Positions 24,964 through 35,766 are shown, counted from the stretch's first letter. The stretch: DNA of 64,000 nt from Ignavibacteria bacterium UBA7675 (GCA_002483085.1 DLHF01000026.1:107319-171318), one strand, 5' to 3'. Numbers and translations are program-made. The notes: generated by a model not told the origin, from the letters alone.

Positions 24964-25998
24964 ATGTCGTTCGAACTTCTGCATAAGCTTTGCTCTACGC
25001 CCGGGGTCCCCGGCAGAGAAGAAATATTCCGCGAAGTTGTCAGCAAAGAACTGGCTCCCTATGCCGATGAAATGTACACCGATGCAATGGGCAATCTGTT
25101 CGCCCGCCGCCGGGGCACAGGTAAAAATCCGCGCAAAATTATGATCGCGGCGCACATGGACGAGATTTCCTTCATCGTAAAAAATATTCACAAAGATGGG
25201 TTTGTCTACTTCCATCCATTAGGCGGATTCGACCCCCGCGTATTAGTGGCGCAGCGAGTAAAAGTGTATGGCAGGGAAGTGCTCGACGGCATCATCGGTA
25301 TTAAGCCTACGCACTTTACTACCCCGGAAGAACGCCAAAAAGTAACGCCGCTCGACGACCTATTCATCGACCTCGGCTTGCCTGTGGACAAGGTAAAAGA
25401 ACTCGTTCGCGTGGGCGACTGCATCACTCTTGAGCGCGAGCTTATCCGTGTGGGTAATTTTTACTGCGGCAAAACTCTCGACGACCGCGTGGGTGTCTAT
25501 ACTATGATCGAAGCATTTCGGAAGTTTAGCACAAGCGAAGACGATATTTATGCCGTAGCAACGGTACAAGAAGAAATTGGCGTTCGTGGTGCTCTTACTG
25601 CGTCCTTTGGGCTGGCGCCCGACATCGGTATTGCCATCGATATCACGATTGCCGCCGATATGCCTGGTGTCGAAGAAAAAGACCACTGTGTGGGAATGGG
25701 CAAAGGTGCAGCTATTAAGATCCTCGACTCCTACTCGGTATCGCACTATGGCTTGGTGAGCTTTCTGCGCGATCTTGCAGAGAAAAAAGATATCCACCAC
25801 CAGATGGAAGTACTGCCGCGTGGTGGGACCGATGCCGGTGGGATGCAGCTCAGCCGCGCAGGTATCCCAGTGTGCACGCTCTCCATCCCCTGCCGCTATA
25901 CTCATTCAGTCGTGGAAAGTGTGCATCAGGACGATGTGGCTATGACAATCCGCCTGCTTACAGATTTTCTGGAACATTCCGCAGAGTTTACTTATTAA
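24964..25998 (+). CDS. M42-family metallo-aminopeptidase
   Basis: 344 aa from MSFELLHKLCSTPGVPGRE, with AAAGGAAA seven bases upstream; the open frame reaches back into the methyltransferase gene but has no earlier site. M42/FrvX signature: MIAAHMDEISFIV (metal ligands His and Asp), GKTLDDRVGVYTM, ATVQEEIGVRGAL (catalytic glutamates), IDITIAAD and CRYTHS (last histidine ligand). These are dodecameric co-catalytic zinc or cobalt aminopeptidases. It is the last gene of the pyrE unit, and repeat copy 8 starts 15 bp after its stop. Confidence 0.88.
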   Translation: MSFELLHKLCSTPGVPGREEIFREVVSKELAPYADEMYTDAMGNLFARRRGTGKNPRKIMIAAHMDEISFIVKNIHKDGFVYFHPLGGFDPRVLVAQRVKVYGREVLDGIIGIKPTHFTTPEERQKVTPLDDLFIDLGLPVDKVKELVRVGDCITLERELIRVGNFYCGKTLDDRVGVYTMIEAFRKFSTSEDDIYAVATVQEEIGVRGALTASFGLAPDIGIAIDITIAADMPGVEEKDHCVGMGKGAAIKILDSYSVSHYGLVSFLRDLAEKKDIHHQMEVLPRGGTDAGGMQLSRAGIPVCTLSIPCRYTHSVVESVHQDDVAMTIRLLTDFLEHSAEFTY

Positions 25999-26504
25999 CT
26001 GAATAGTCCTTTCGCTTCGGTCGCTGCTCGTTCGTACTGCCTCCGCACCGCGCAGCACAGCCGCAGCGTGAAGTGCGCCCTTCAACCGCAAAAAGAGGGT
26101 CGCAGGCCGGAAACGAAAGGCGGGCAGCAGAAAAGAGCACAACGACACTAAGAGCAGCGGTGAGAATATCGGCGACAGGCAGCCGGACAACCGCCAGCGG
26201 CATGTGCGACCGGCGACAGCGACGAAAAGTGCGCCGCAAAGACGCTGGTGCCATAGCCTATCCACAGCAGGAGCGTTGCGGGGTGTACAATACAAACAGC
26301 TCGCAGCAATAGTTTCAGGTTGCACAGCAGCTTGCAGCTATCAGCATTGGTGGACGATGGCTTGGGCAGGCAACAGTTTTGTACTACTAGCGTTATACAG
26401 CACAGTAACTGCTGTATGCTGTCCTGCGTTATGTGGCAGAATCCAACAGCGGAAAAGACAGAGCGCCTGTACTCCGCACCGATACTATCGATTGCAGACT
26501 ATTC
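25999..26504. other. Gene-free stretch with a complete repeat
   Basis: Element copy 8 fills 26013-26254. The remaining 250 bp leads to the TamB-like gene. In-frame codons extend that gene back to a GTG at 26433. I see no promoter match or terminator. Confidence 0.5.
26013..26254 (-). repeat. Dispersed A-B element, copy 8 (complete, long spacer)
   Basis: Module B (26013-26071, reverse) reads CGCTTCGGTCGC, then CCTCCGCACCGCGCAGCAC. Module A (26205-26254) holds the core in reverse (TGCGACCGGCGACAGCGAC, 26205-26223) and ends near TGGTGCCA. The spacer of about 130 bp is the longest seen. The GCGCTTCGG-like end starts 15 bp after the M42 stop codon. Confidence 0.85.
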
Positions 26505-29500
26505 ATGCTTGAAGAAGAGCACATAGAACAACACGCAAAAGAACGAAAATCGCTGCTGAGCCGCATCGGCAAAGTGATTCGGCGCGTGCTGCTGTTTCTG
26601 CTACTCTTTTTGCTCGTGCTCAGCATAGCCGCAGTTGTTCTTACGCAGACCAAAGGCTTTCGCCAATGGTTAGGCGGGCAGATTCTTACCATTGTCAACG
26701 GCGAGCTCGAAGGCCGGATAGAATTTTCCGACATGGGCGGCGACCTGCTCACTGGGCTCACTTTCGACGATATACGGCTGATAACGCGCGGCGACACGCT
26801 GCTGTACGCCAAACGCCTTTCGGTGCGCTACGACCTGGCTCCGCTGCTGGATCAGATAATTGTTGTAAACGGAATACATCTCGAATCCCCGGTGATTCGC
26901 CTTGTGCGCGGTGGCCCGGATAGCACATGGAATTTTGAGCACATCGCCAAGCCAAGCACAGACACAACCGCATCAGCGCCGTTCAACTGGACAATTAATC
27001 TCCGCAACCTGACCATCAGCAATGGCACCTTCTCCATGAAGGATTCCACAGCACCCCCGCAGCAAGCTACGGCATTCGCACAGCTCAACACAAGCGATAT
27101 GCACGTAGACAGCCTCCAACTTTCGATAACAGCTCTGGCAAAATTCAAAGCAAAAGACTTTGCGCTTACAATTAACCATATAGCCTACAAAGACCACAAT
27201 TCGAGCTTTGCACTACGCAATTTGTCGGGCAAAATCAAGATCGATACAACGCATACCGAAGTTTTCGACCTGCACGTGCTTACAGGCCACACCAATCTCG
27301 TGCTGAACGCACAGTTGGAAGACATTGCCCTGCTCGATAATTTCGACCCGTCCTCGTGGGACAAAATACCGGCTGATGTCAATCTCGCTGCCGACTCGGT
27401 AAGCGCCGACGACTTGCGCTATTTTTTGCCCGCGCTTGATTTTCTCGATGGATCAGTAGCTCTTTCGCTTGATGCACAGGGAACATATGGCGACCTTACT
27501 ATCAACCGTATGGAGCTGGCGCTGTCCAACTCCACGCTGTCGATGACAGGGAAGCTCCGCAATTTAGACACGCCCGAAAAGCTGTTTATCGACGCACAGC
27601 TCGACCGCACGCAAGTGTCGTATGCCGATGTCCGCACCCATTTACCGGGGCTTGAAATACCAAACCTGAGCTATCTCGGCCAAGTGATCATCGACGAAGC
27701 GACCTTCCGGGGCCAGCCGACAAATTTCCAATCGAAGTTCAAAGTGCGTACAGCTATTGGCAATGCACAGGGCACAGGCACGCTGAACGTTGGCGCTAAT
27801 CCGATGCGCTATATGGCGCACTTGGAAACCGAGAAGTTAAACCTCGCCCCCGCGCTTGGCACGCCCGATCTCCAAAGCTCGCTGAACGCCATTGTAGATA
27901 TTGAAGGCGTAGGCACAACACTCAGCGATCTGAATACGCAGGTGCGCATGCAAGCCAGCAATTCGGAAGTTGCAGGCCGTTCGTTCAAAGATTTGTATCT
28001 CGTTGCCTCGGCTCGCAATCGCGGGCTTATCACTGCCGATACTCTTCGCATCCAGTGGAGCACATCGCCCGGGATGCCCCAAGATGGAGCGTCGTCGTTC
28101 GAAGGCCGTGGCTGGGCAAACCTGCGAAATCCAAGCATACCAGTGTATCGCTTCGACGCATTCCTCAACCACGTAAACTTCGCAAATGTGATGAACGACC
28201 CGGCGTTTGCAACTGCGCTCACCGGCAGGCTACAAGTAAGCGGACAGGGCTTTCATCCCGACAGTGTGCAAGGAACAGTGACAGCGAACTTCGACCGCAT
28301 TGCTACACCCGACCAAAGCCTCGATTCGCTGGAATTCACGGCCACGCTGCTACGCGAGGCAGGCAACTACCGCAATTTTCAGTTGCATTCGCAAATAGCG
28401 GATATATCCCTGCGCGGCAATTATCGCTTTACGACGCTTGCCGATGCGCTTTCGCGGCAGGTAGACATCATCATCGGATCAATCCAAAGGCGCTATCGCG
28501 ATATCACGCTGACACGCGCCGACTCTGTACTGACAATCTCGGCACAGCCGCGTACAGACACAGTAGCTGTGCCTCTCGAAAATCTGAATGTAGACTATTA
28601 CATCCGCGTCCGCGATCTTGCTCCGCTCTCTATGCTCAACGAGCAGGCTACAATTCACGGCGATATATTGCTTCAAGGCTCTATCGAAGGAACAACTCAG
28701 GACTTCCTGTTCACATTGGATTCGTCGCAGATAACATCGCTGTTCTATCGCGACAGCAGCATGTCGGTTGCTGCTACTCCAATCGAGCTCGCTGCCCGCA
28801 TACGCACACCTGCACAAGGCGATATGGGAGGATTAGACGCAAGAGTGTATATCAACAGCGATTCGACTATTATATTTAATGATAATATCCTGACCGGTAC
28901 AATGCTCGATGTAGAGTACAAAAACGAGCAAGTGATATTTCGAGCACAATCTGATATCAATTCTACCATCGATTTCTACACCGTAGGCGGCGGCGACTTC
29001 GATATCACAGGACCGAGCTACGGCATCAGTCTCGATTCACTTACCGTTGGATACATGGGCTCGCTGCAATGGCGCAACGAAGGGCCAATACGAGCCTCGT
29101 TTACAGAAGGCAGCCTGAACATCGACTCCTTAAAGATGATGCGGAATGAAGCCGAACATATCTCTGTAAGCGGCTCCTATGGCAAAAACCGCTTTAACAA
29201 TATCGAGGTGGGCATTGAGGCATTGCCAATAAGCGATATCAACCGATTTCTGCCATCGGACGATGACCGCATCGAGTCGATGTCGCTGCTCGATGGACAG
29301 CTTACGCGCCTCGGTGTTACGCTCAATGGCACCATGGAAAAGCCCGAAATCGAACTGTATGCCAGACTCGATTCGCTTACGTACAACTCGTTTCCCATTG
29401 GCAACCAAACTATCGACCTCACCTACAGCAATACATTATTACAGGGCAGTACCATTGTGGTGAACCCACTGCTGAAACAGGACTCTACAACGCTGACGCT

Positions 29501-31265
29501 CAATATCAATGCTCTGCCGATAGACCTGGCTTTTGCCAGTGTAGACGAACGCATTGTGTCCGGCAACCCCATCGATATCGAGATGAAAGCCAAGCGCCTT
29601 TCGCTTGGTCTGGTAGCGCCGTTTGTTCCCGCTATTAATAAGCTTCAGGGCTTTGCCAACACCGACTTCAAAATTGAAGGCACCACGCCCGACAATATTA
29701 CCTACTCGGGTGATGCCTCGTTTTTTAATACATCGTTTACCATTGCAAGCACCAATGTGCGCTATGCTGCCGACGGCGTCGTGCATATTGAAAAGGATTT
29801 GGTAAAAATTAAAGAAGTTAATCTCTACAATGAAAGCCTTGACCTCAACAACGGGCATGCTAAAATCTACGGCGAGCTTAGCTTTGAAGGGCTCGGCCTA
29901 ACGTACATCGACCTGTTTATTACAACGCCAGGCCTCCTTGTGATGAATCAAGCGTCGAAAGCATCCAGCCCCACACTGTACGGCGATATGGTTATCGCTT
30001 CGGAACAAGACCCTCTGCATTTCTACGGTACGCTCGATAAGCCCTACCTGCGCGGCTCTGTCAATATCAAACGCGCCGATCTCGTGTTTCCAGAAGATCG
30101 CTCCGTGGCTCTGAGCGCCCAGAATTTTTGCTACAAAATGCTCCGCAAAGAAAATGGCGAAGTCGTGGTGACAGTGATCGACTGTGTCTCGGATCCGTCG
30201 CAGACAACGTCGGCTACAACAATGGGAAGCAAAGCAACATCGACAACTGCAACAGTCTCTACTGCAACGGTACAGCAGGAAGCACCACGGCAGAACAGCG
30301 ACTCGACCGACAAAAGCTCTTCGCGGCTGAGCCGCATGGCCGAAGACGTCGTGCGCTCGGCAATACTCCGCCCAAACCAGAGCCTTATGGATATTCTAGA
30401 TATCGACTTGCAGATCGACATTGTAGGGCGCTTCTTCCTGACAATGGAGCTCGGCACGCTGCAATCGCTGAATACGGAAGTGACGTTGTTGGACCCAACC
30501 GAACCCCTGCGCTATACACAGTATGGGTCGTCGCGAAGGCTGTATGGCAGTTTAAAAGTAAAGGATGGTTCCACACTTACGTTCTATCGCACATTTAAAG
30601 CAAGCGGCGTCATCTCCTTCCCCGCCGGGCGCATCGACAACCCACAGCTCGATGTTATCGCTGAGTACGAAAGCCGTAGGCTGAAAGAGCAGCAGTTCGA
30701 GCCGTACAAAGTAAAAATCGCAGTGACCGGAACAAAGGAAAAGCCGGATTTTGCGATGTCCTACTTTATCAATGGCAATGAAGCCGGTGGCGACCCTGCA
30801 CAAATTCAGGCCGATGCTATCATGCTCATTGTCCTCGGCAGAACTCAGTCCGAACTCCTGGCAAGCGGGGGCAGCAGCAACCTGATTAGCTCTCTGAGCC
30901 AGGATGCAGTTACAGCAAGCGCTTCGGCATTTCTCTCTAATATTTTCTCCGGTTCCGGCGGTATCATCCGCACAGCAGAAATTGATCTACAGGGAAATGA
31001 AGCTAATAATCAGACCGTGGATTTCTCGCGCTCGCGCTTGCGCTTCTCCGGCGAACTCTCGTCGTTTTTGCAATACCGCATAGAAAGCGATGCAGAAATG
31101 GCAAATACAAACTTTACGCTCGATATACCGCTCGGTGCGTATTTCGACAACGATATTCTGCGCAATCTCGCTCTGGAAATAACACGCGCCGCCAACTCGG
31201 TCAATACGATTACCACACAGCAGCGCGAATGGGAACTAAAGCTCGGATGGCGATGGTCGTTCTAA
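26505..31265 (+). CDS. TamB-like translocation and assembly module protein
   Basis: 1586 aa from MLEEEHIEQHAKERK; a GTG at 26433 would add 24 residues and cannot be excluded. A single membrane anchor lies at about 28-47 (VLLFLLLFLLVLSIAAVV), after basic residues, placing the bulk in the periplasm. Next comes an AsmA-like start (VRYDLAPLLDQIIVVNGIHL), then more than 1000 residues of repetitive beta-strand sequence as in the TamB beta-taco. A Thr/Ser/Gln-rich insertion lies near 1240-1285. The end (DVIAEYESRRLKEQ, ALEITRAANSVNTIT, LGWRWSF) fits the DUF490 domain, whose terminal aromatic suggests a barrel contact. Known role: moving lipids or barrel proteins between inner and outer membrane. No TamA gene is adjacent. 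Confidence 0.82.
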   Translation: MLEEEHIEQHAKERKSLLSRIGKVIRRVLLFLLLFLLVLSIAAVVLTQTKGFRQWLGGQILTIVNGELEGRIEFSDMGGDLLTGLTFDDIRLITRGDTLLYAKRLSVRYDLAPLLDQIIVVNGIHLESPVIRLVRGGPDSTWNFEHIAKPSTDTTASAPFNWTINLRNLTISNGTFSMKDSTAPPQQATAFAQLNTSDMHVDSLQLSITALAKFKAKDFALTINHIAYKDHNSSFALRNLSGKIKIDTTHTEVFDLHVLTGHTNLVLNAQLEDIALLDNFDPSSWDKIPADVNLAADSVSADDLRYFLPALDFLDGSVALSLDAQGTYGDLTINRMELALSNSTLSMTGKLRNLDTPEKLFIDAQLDRTQVSYADVRTHLPGLEIPNLSYLGQVIIDEATFRGQPTNFQSKFKVRTAIGNAQGTGTLNVGANPMRYMAHLETEKLNLAPALGTPDLQSSLNAIVDIEGVGTTLSDLNTQVRMQASNSEVAGRSFKDLYLVASARNRGLITADTLRIQWSTSPGMPQDGASSFEGRGWANLRNPSIPVYRFDAFLNHVNFANVMNDPAFATALTGRLQVSGQGFHPDSVQGTVTANFDRIATPDQSLDSLEFTATLLREAGNYRNFQLHSQIADISLRGNYRFTTLADALSRQVDIIIGSIQRRYRDITLTRADSVLTISAQPRTDTVAVPLENLNVDYYIRVRDLAPLSMLNEQATIHGDILLQGSIEGTTQDFLFTLDSSQITSLFYRDSSMSVAATPIELAARIRTPAQGDMGGLDARVYINSDSTIIFNDNILTGTMLDVEYKNEQVIFRAQSDINSTIDFYTVGGGDFDITGPSYGISLDSLTVGYMGSLQWRNEGPIRASFTEGSLNIDSLKMMRNEAEHISVSGSYGKNRFNNIEVGIEALPISDINRFLPSDDDRIESMSLLDGQLTRLGVTLNGTMEKPEIELYARLDSLTYNSFPIGNQTIDLTYSNTLLQGSTIVVNPLLKQDSTTLTLNINALPIDLAFASVDERIVSGNPIDIEMKAKRLSLGLVAPFVPAINKLQGFANTDFKIEGTTPDNITYSGDASFFNTSFTIASTNVRYAADGVVHIEKDLVKIKEVNLYNESLDLNNGHAKIYGELSFEGLGLTYIDLFITTPGLLVMNQASKASSPTLYGDMVIASEQDPLHFYGTLDKPYLRGSVNIKRADLVFPEDRSVALSAQNFCYKMLRKENGEVVVTVIDCVSDPSQTTSATTMGSKATSTTATVSTATVQQEAPRQNSDSTDKSSSRLSRMAEDVVRSAILRPNQSLMDILDIDLQIDIVGRFFLTMELGTLQSLNTEVTLLDPTEPLRYTQYGSSRRLYGSLKVKDGSTLTFYRTFKASGVISFPAGRIDNPQLDVIAEYESRRLKEQQFEPYKVKIAVTGTKEKPDFAMSYFINGNEAGGDPAQIQADAIMLIVLGRTQSELLASGGSSNLISSLSQDAVTASASAFLSNIFSGSGGIIRTAEIDLQGNEANNQTVDFSRSRLRFSGELSSFLQYRIESDAEMANTNFTLDIPLGAYFDNDILRNLALEITRAANSVNTITTQQREWELKLGWRWSF

Positions 31266-31371
31266 TCGTTGGCTGATTAAAAAATACAACCATCATAGGA
31301 CGATAATTTTCGATACCAATGATGCCGTTTCGCCTGCGCTCATACATGCTCCATTTGTGGCATTCTGTCTC

Positions 31372-31419
31372 TGGCCTCCCGCTTTCTCTCCGCACCGCGC
31401 TGCACAACTGCCGCGTGTG
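31372..31419 (-). repeat. Dispersed element, module B copy 9 (degenerate tail)
   Basis: Reverse strand: the palindrome part is clear (CCGCACCGCGCTGCACAAC, then TGCCGCGTG), the tail is eroded (CGCCTGCGCTCATAC further upstream). It lies in the convergent space between the TamB-like gene and the FAD oxidoreductase. A remnant of module A may survive near 31460 (TGGCACGGC). Confidence 0.7.
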
Positions 31420-31493
31420 TTTCAACCCCATCCGCAACAATAGCTAATACGGACACATAGTGGCACGGCTCGCCACAGATGCAGGCTAATGCA

Positions 31494-34295
31494 CTAATCG
31501 CTGCGCGTGGCCTGTTCTAATAAATACAGCACAGAGGAGTAGCGCTGCCCGGTTGCCGCAGTCATGGCCATTTCGCAAGGAATATTGCTCGACACATACA
31601 TATCGCATCGTACCCCGGCGAGCTCTGCTGCTTCAGGTTGTGTGGCCGCTTGTGTAAGCTCCGGAAAAAGCAACCCACGGTCGCCCGCCATGCCACAGCA
31701 CTCAGCTTGCACAGGAAGGACAACACGCTCTGCACAAGCGTGTGCAATCGCCATAAGTTTAGGTTCTCCATACATGCGGCGCAGCGAGCACACAGGATGC
31801 AGTGCAGCACTCCCTACGCGCTGCGTTATCGCAAGGCGCGGCAACAGGATATCATGGAGAAATTCCACGCTGTCGAGAAATGTAAGCGGCATACTACTAT
31901 CGCTTTTCGCCGTCTTGAATTCGAGCGCGCAAGAGCTGGAATCTGTCACCACCGGCAGGCGACCGTTGTCGGTCTGCTGTAGGAGTACATCGAGCGTTCG
32001 AGCCCGAATATCCTCCCCGGCATTGCGAAATCCCTTCGACAAAAACGGCATACCGCAACAGAGTCCACGCGGCTCTTCGTACAGCGCAAGATGTACACCA
32101 GCTCGATGGCACAACAGCATCATCGTCTCGATCAGCGGCTGCGATGTGTCGTCGGGCGCGCTTCCCATTACCCTACAAGTGCACGAAGGAAAGTACACGT
32201 ATTCCGCACGGCTATCCCGCCGCGTAGGTACCCCCTCGCGACGCGCCTTTGGCATGGCGTTGTTCCACTTTGGCAACGTTGTACCTGTGATAGTTTCTAC
32301 TGTCCGCAGCACGCCGTTTACCACCGGAGTACCAAAGGCAAACGCAGCAGCATGGCCGATGTGCAATCCAGCTTTCGCGCACTGCTCCACAAGTCCAAAC
32401 TGTTGTGCAACAAAATGTGCGAGCTGCTGTCCGCGCTTTGAATACTGTTCAGATCGCAGGCGCTTTACCAAATCGCCTGTGTTAATTCCCACAGGGCAAG
32501 CCATGCTGCATAGGCCATCGGCAGCACAGGTATCGAGCCCGGCGTAGCTGTATTCTTCAGAAAGCGTACTATTCACCTGCCCCGCTGCTGCAAGACGAGC
32601 TATCTCGCGACGCACCACAATGCGCTGCCGGGGTGTCGTAGTCAAAGTACGGCTCGGGCATATCTGCTCGCAGTAGCCGCACTCAGTACACATATCGACT
32701 TCGCTTTCCACCGAGGGGAATGTCTTGAGGTCGGCCAGATGTGCGCGTGGATTGCTGTTGATGATAACGCCGGGATTGAGAAGATTGCGGTGATCGACTA
32801 ATTCTTTCAGCTCTTTCATTACTGCATAGGCATCAGCACCCCACTCAGTTTCTACAAAAGGCGCCATATTCCGCCCGGTGCCGTGCTCAGCTTTTAGCGC
32901 ACCACCATAGCGATGCACAACGAGTTCCACCAAATCATTCATGAACCGTTCGTAGCGCCCGATAGCTTTTGTATCGCCAAACGACTGCGTAATCACAAAA
33001 TGTATATTTCCGTCCTTCGCATGGCCGAACACAATTGCATTATCGTAACCGTGCACAGCAAATACATGCTGTAGTCCTGCCACAGCTTCGGCGAGGTGTT
33101 CCACGGGAAAAGTTATATCTTCGATGATAACCGTGCTACCGCTTGCTCTTACAGCTCCAACCGACGGCAGCAACCCTTTTCGTATGGACCAGAGAGCAGC
33201 CTGCCCGCGCTCATCTGTAGTAAAATTTGGTGGATAGAGCAGTGGCATAGCGAGGCAAAGGCTATCGGCAATCTGGCAATACCTGCTCCGTTCGTCTTCG
33301 TCCGCAGCTTGGTACTCTACTAAAAGTGCAGCGGCTGTAGCGGGCAGCACAGCGATATGCGAAGGAGCACTTGGCTGATTTTGCACCGCACGCAGCGACG
33401 CATAATCGAACAATTCGAGCGCGGCAGCACCCGATTCTTTCAGTGGTGCAATGGCCTCGCACGCATCGGCAAGCGTGGTAAAGAAAAGCAGCCCTGTGTA
33501 CTTCAGCGGTAGGTCGGGTACACTTCTGAATATTGCTTCGGCAATAAACCCAAGTGTTCCCTCCGAACCAATGAGCAAATGGCGCATGATGTTCACCGGC
33601 TTGTCAAAATCGACAAAGGCATTGAGCGAGTACCCCATTGTATTTTTAGTACGATACTTCGCCCGTATTTTTTCCCGAAGTCCATCATTCGATAGAATCT
33701 TTTCCCGGAGTCGCAGCAGTCCTTTGGCGAGCGCTGGCGCTTGGCTTAAAAAGTTGCGGTCGGCATCAGGCAACGATGTGTCCACCACAGTCCCATCGGG
33801 CAGTACAAACACAAGCGACTCTATCGTGTGGTAAGAATTTTGCTCTACGCCACAGCACATGCCGCTGGAATTGTTAGCGAGAATCCCGCCTATCATACAC
33901 GAATTAATCGACGCAGGGTCGGGGCCGAGTTTAGCGCCATACGGACGCAACATCCGGTTTACATGAGCGCCTACAACTCCGGGACCTACGCGCACCCGGC
34001 GGCCATTGTCCAGCACGTCTGCGCGCTTCCAGTCCCGGCCAATGTGCACAAGCACACCATCGGTAATAGCTTGCCCAGACAGCGATGTACCCGCAGCCCG
34101 AAAGGTAAGGGGAATACCGTAAGAACGGCTGAATTCAAACAACCGTTGGATTTCCACAATAGTCGTGGGCTGCACAACAGCACCGGGCACAAGCCTGTAA
34201 AAGCTCGCGTCGGAGGCATAGGCAATGCGGTCAATGTCGCGTGTAAGAACGCGGTCGGCAGGCAGTACAGCCAGAAGAGCTTCGCGAAGATTCAT
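31494..34295 (-). CDS. FAD-linked oxidoreductase with iron-sulfur and CCG domains (D-lactate/glycolate dehydrogenase-like)
   Basis: 933 aa from MNLREALLAVLPADRV; an in-frame start 23 codons upstream overlaps the previous gene. Residues about 35-210 are an FAD-binding 4 (PCMH) domain (RAAGTSLSGQAITDGVLV, GPDPASINSCMIGGILANNS). The FAD oxidase C-terminal domain follows to about 520 (FGHAKDGNIHFVI). Then come two 4Fe-4S motifs (CTECGYCEQICPSR; CAADGLCSMACPVG) and a CCG-type domain with CCGMPF and CCGMAGDRG. This fused layout is that of quinone- or cytochrome-linked 2-hydroxyacid dehydrogenases such as YdiJ or Dld-II. The substrate is not evident. It forms a pair with the flavoprotein gene 22 bp upstream. 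Confidence 0.82.
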   Translation of the reverse strand: MNLREALLAVLPADRVLTRDIDRIAYASDASFYRLVPGAVVQPTTIVEIQRLFEFSRSYGIPLTFRAAGTSLSGQAITDGVLVHIGRDWKRADVLDNGRRVRVGPGVVGAHVNRMLRPYGAKLGPDPASINSCMIGGILANNSSGMCCGVEQNSYHTIESLVFVLPDGTVVDTSLPDADRNFLSQAPALAKGLLRLREKILSNDGLREKIRAKYRTKNTMGYSLNAFVDFDKPVNIMRHLLIGSEGTLGFIAEAIFRSVPDLPLKYTGLLFFTTLADACEAIAPLKESGAAALELFDYASLRAVQNQPSAPSHIAVLPATAAALLVEYQAADEDERSRYCQIADSLCLAMPLLYPPNFTTDERGQAALWSIRKGLLPSVGAVRASGSTVIIEDITFPVEHLAEAVAGLQHVFAVHGYDNAIVFGHAKDGNIHFVITQSFGDTKAIGRYERFMNDLVELVVHRYGGALKAEHGTGRNMAPFVETEWGADAYAVMKELKELVDHRNLLNPGVIINSNPRAHLADLKTFPSVESEVDMCTECGYCEQICPSRTLTTTPRQRIVVRREIARLAAAGQVNSTLSEEYSYAGLDTCAADGLCSMACPVGINTGDLVKRLRSEQYSKRGQQLAHFVAQQFGLVEQCAKAGLHIGHAAAFAFGTPVVNGVLRTVETITGTTLPKWNNAMPKARREGVPTRRDSRAEYVYFPSCTCRVMGSAPDDTSQPLIETMMLLCHRAGVHLALYEEPRGLCCGMPFLSKGFRNAGEDIRARTLDVLLQQTDNGRLPVVTDSSSCALEFKTAKSDSSMPLTFLDSVEFLHDILLPRLAITQRVGSAALHPVCSLRRMYGEPKLMAIAHACAERVVLPVQAECCGMAGDRGLLFPELTQAATQPEAAELAGVRCDMYVSSNIPCEMAMTAATGQRYSSVLYLLEQATRSD

Positions 34296-34317
34296 CCGGC
34301 AAATTAGCAGCGGCAGA

Positions 34318-35694
34318 TCAATTAACCAATTCCTTTGAAAGCGCGGCCAGAAGCGAAGATGCAAGAGCAGCAGCCTGCTCGCGTATTTCGCATACAGCCG
34401 TTGTTTCCCACAGCACTCCGCGCAAAGGCGGGCCGAGAGTGTACAGCACGTCGGAAGGAATGCCCAGACTGTCGATCAAACGTCCATCCGGAAGCGCGTT
34501 TACACCAAGGCGCAGCGCGTCGCAGCACAGGGCACCTTGCTGCCTCAGGTCGGCAATCAGAGGATAAGCCATTTGGCTATAGTCCTGAGCTGGACCAGTG
34601 CAATTGACGATGCCCTCTACTTCTGCCCACTGCTGCCGTAGCTCTCCACGCTTGCGATATTCCACCGAAATAGTGTCGTCGTGCGGAATGGCGTTTGTTA
34701 CACTTCCGGCTATAATCTCTAACTGCCGCGACTCCATATACTGCTGGATTACCCGACCGCATTGTGGTGCCATGCGATGGCGCACATTGTCCCAGTAATG
34801 CCGCACATGCCGCAGAAATCGGCGTCGCTCGTCCTCTGGAAGCACGAGCCACAAACGTTGTATATACGGGCGCATGCTATCTATGACAGACTGCATGGCA
34901 ATACCGCACCTGCGAGCATCCCGCAGGTGGCTCCGCACAGTTCGCAGCATATGCGCCACCGTTGGCTCCTCGCAAAGCTGTTCGTAAAATGCCGGATACT
35001 CGTATGGTGGTGTATGGACAGCAGGGAGGAACCCATGCCGGGAAATTGCCGTCATTTGCCCCGAAAAACCGAGCTCTTCCAATCCAAGCGAAACATCGAC
35101 CATCGTGAGGCCAGTACCGAGGAACAACAGACGCGAGCATGCCGCCAGGCGTTCCATTGCGCCGGGTGCCCAGGGATCGGGTACATAACGCGAATCGCCA
35201 TGCAATTTTTCAAACATAGGTAATGACGAAGGAGGAAAATTGCCCACTGCCAGCACCACATGCTGCGCCTCTATGCGTTCCCCGCCGAGCAGAGAGACCG
35301 TAGCGCCATCGCTGTGCAGCCTGCACCCAATAGCTTCATCGCTTACAATCCGAAGCACAGCAGAACCACGCGCAGCGCTGTATTCGCGCACCTGCTCTTC
35401 CACGTAACGCCCAAACGTCTCGCGCAAAGCAAATTCGCCGGGATCGCCACTGCCGCCATGCGTGGCAAGCCATTGCACAAAATGCCCGGGATCGTTGGCA
35501 AAAATACTAATTGCACCTGCGCGAACATTCAAGCGATGACAAGAGCGATTTGTAGAATAGGCAAGCCCCGGACCAATACGCGCCTGCTTGTCCACAAGGT
35601 AAATAGAAAGTGGCGAAGCGGAGTTCATGCGAATGAGATGGAGAGCCGTAAGAGCGCCCGACAGCCCTCCCCCGATGATTGCAATCGCTGCCAT
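34318..35694 (-). CDS. FAD/NAD(P)-binding flavoprotein (NAD_binding_9 type)
   Basis: 458 aa from MAAIAIIGGGLSGALTALHL, which begins right at the Rossmann dinucleotide motif GGGLSG; an upstream start would add a hydrophobic 16 residues. Blocks such as GLAYSTNRSCHRLNVRAG, the second nucleotide motif FLGTGLTMVDVSL and a late IVNCTGPAQDYS fit the FAD-NAD(P)-binding family related to YdhS/HpaM-like proteins, whose reactions are mostly unknown. The stop is 22 bp before the FAD-linked dehydrogenase start, so the two probably work in one electron-transfer route. Confidence 0.7.
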   Translation of the reverse strand: MAAIAIIGGGLSGALTALHLIRMNSASPLSIYLVDKQARIGPGLAYSTNRSCHRLNVRAGAISIFANDPGHFVQWLATHGGSGDPGEFALRETFGRYVEEQVREYSAARGSAVLRIVSDEAIGCRLHSDGATVSLLGGERIEAQHVVLAVGNFPPSSLPMFEKLHGDSRYVPDPWAPGAMERLAACSRLLFLGTGLTMVDVSLGLEELGFSGQMTAISRHGFLPAVHTPPYEYPAFYEQLCEEPTVAHMLRTVRSHLRDARRCGIAMQSVIDSMRPYIQRLWLVLPEDERRRFLRHVRHYWDNVRHRMAPQCGRVIQQYMESRQLEIIAGSVTNAIPHDDTISVEYRKRGELRQQWAEVEGIVNCTGPAQDYSQMAYPLIADLRQQGALCCDALRLGVNALPDGRLIDSLGIPSDVLYTLGPPLRGVLWETTAVCEIREQAAALASSLLAALSKELVN

Positions 35695-35766
35695 AGGAGT
35701 ACAGAACAGGTAAAAAAAAACTGAACCGGTGCCGACAACCAATCGCCCATTATGCGCGATAAAGGA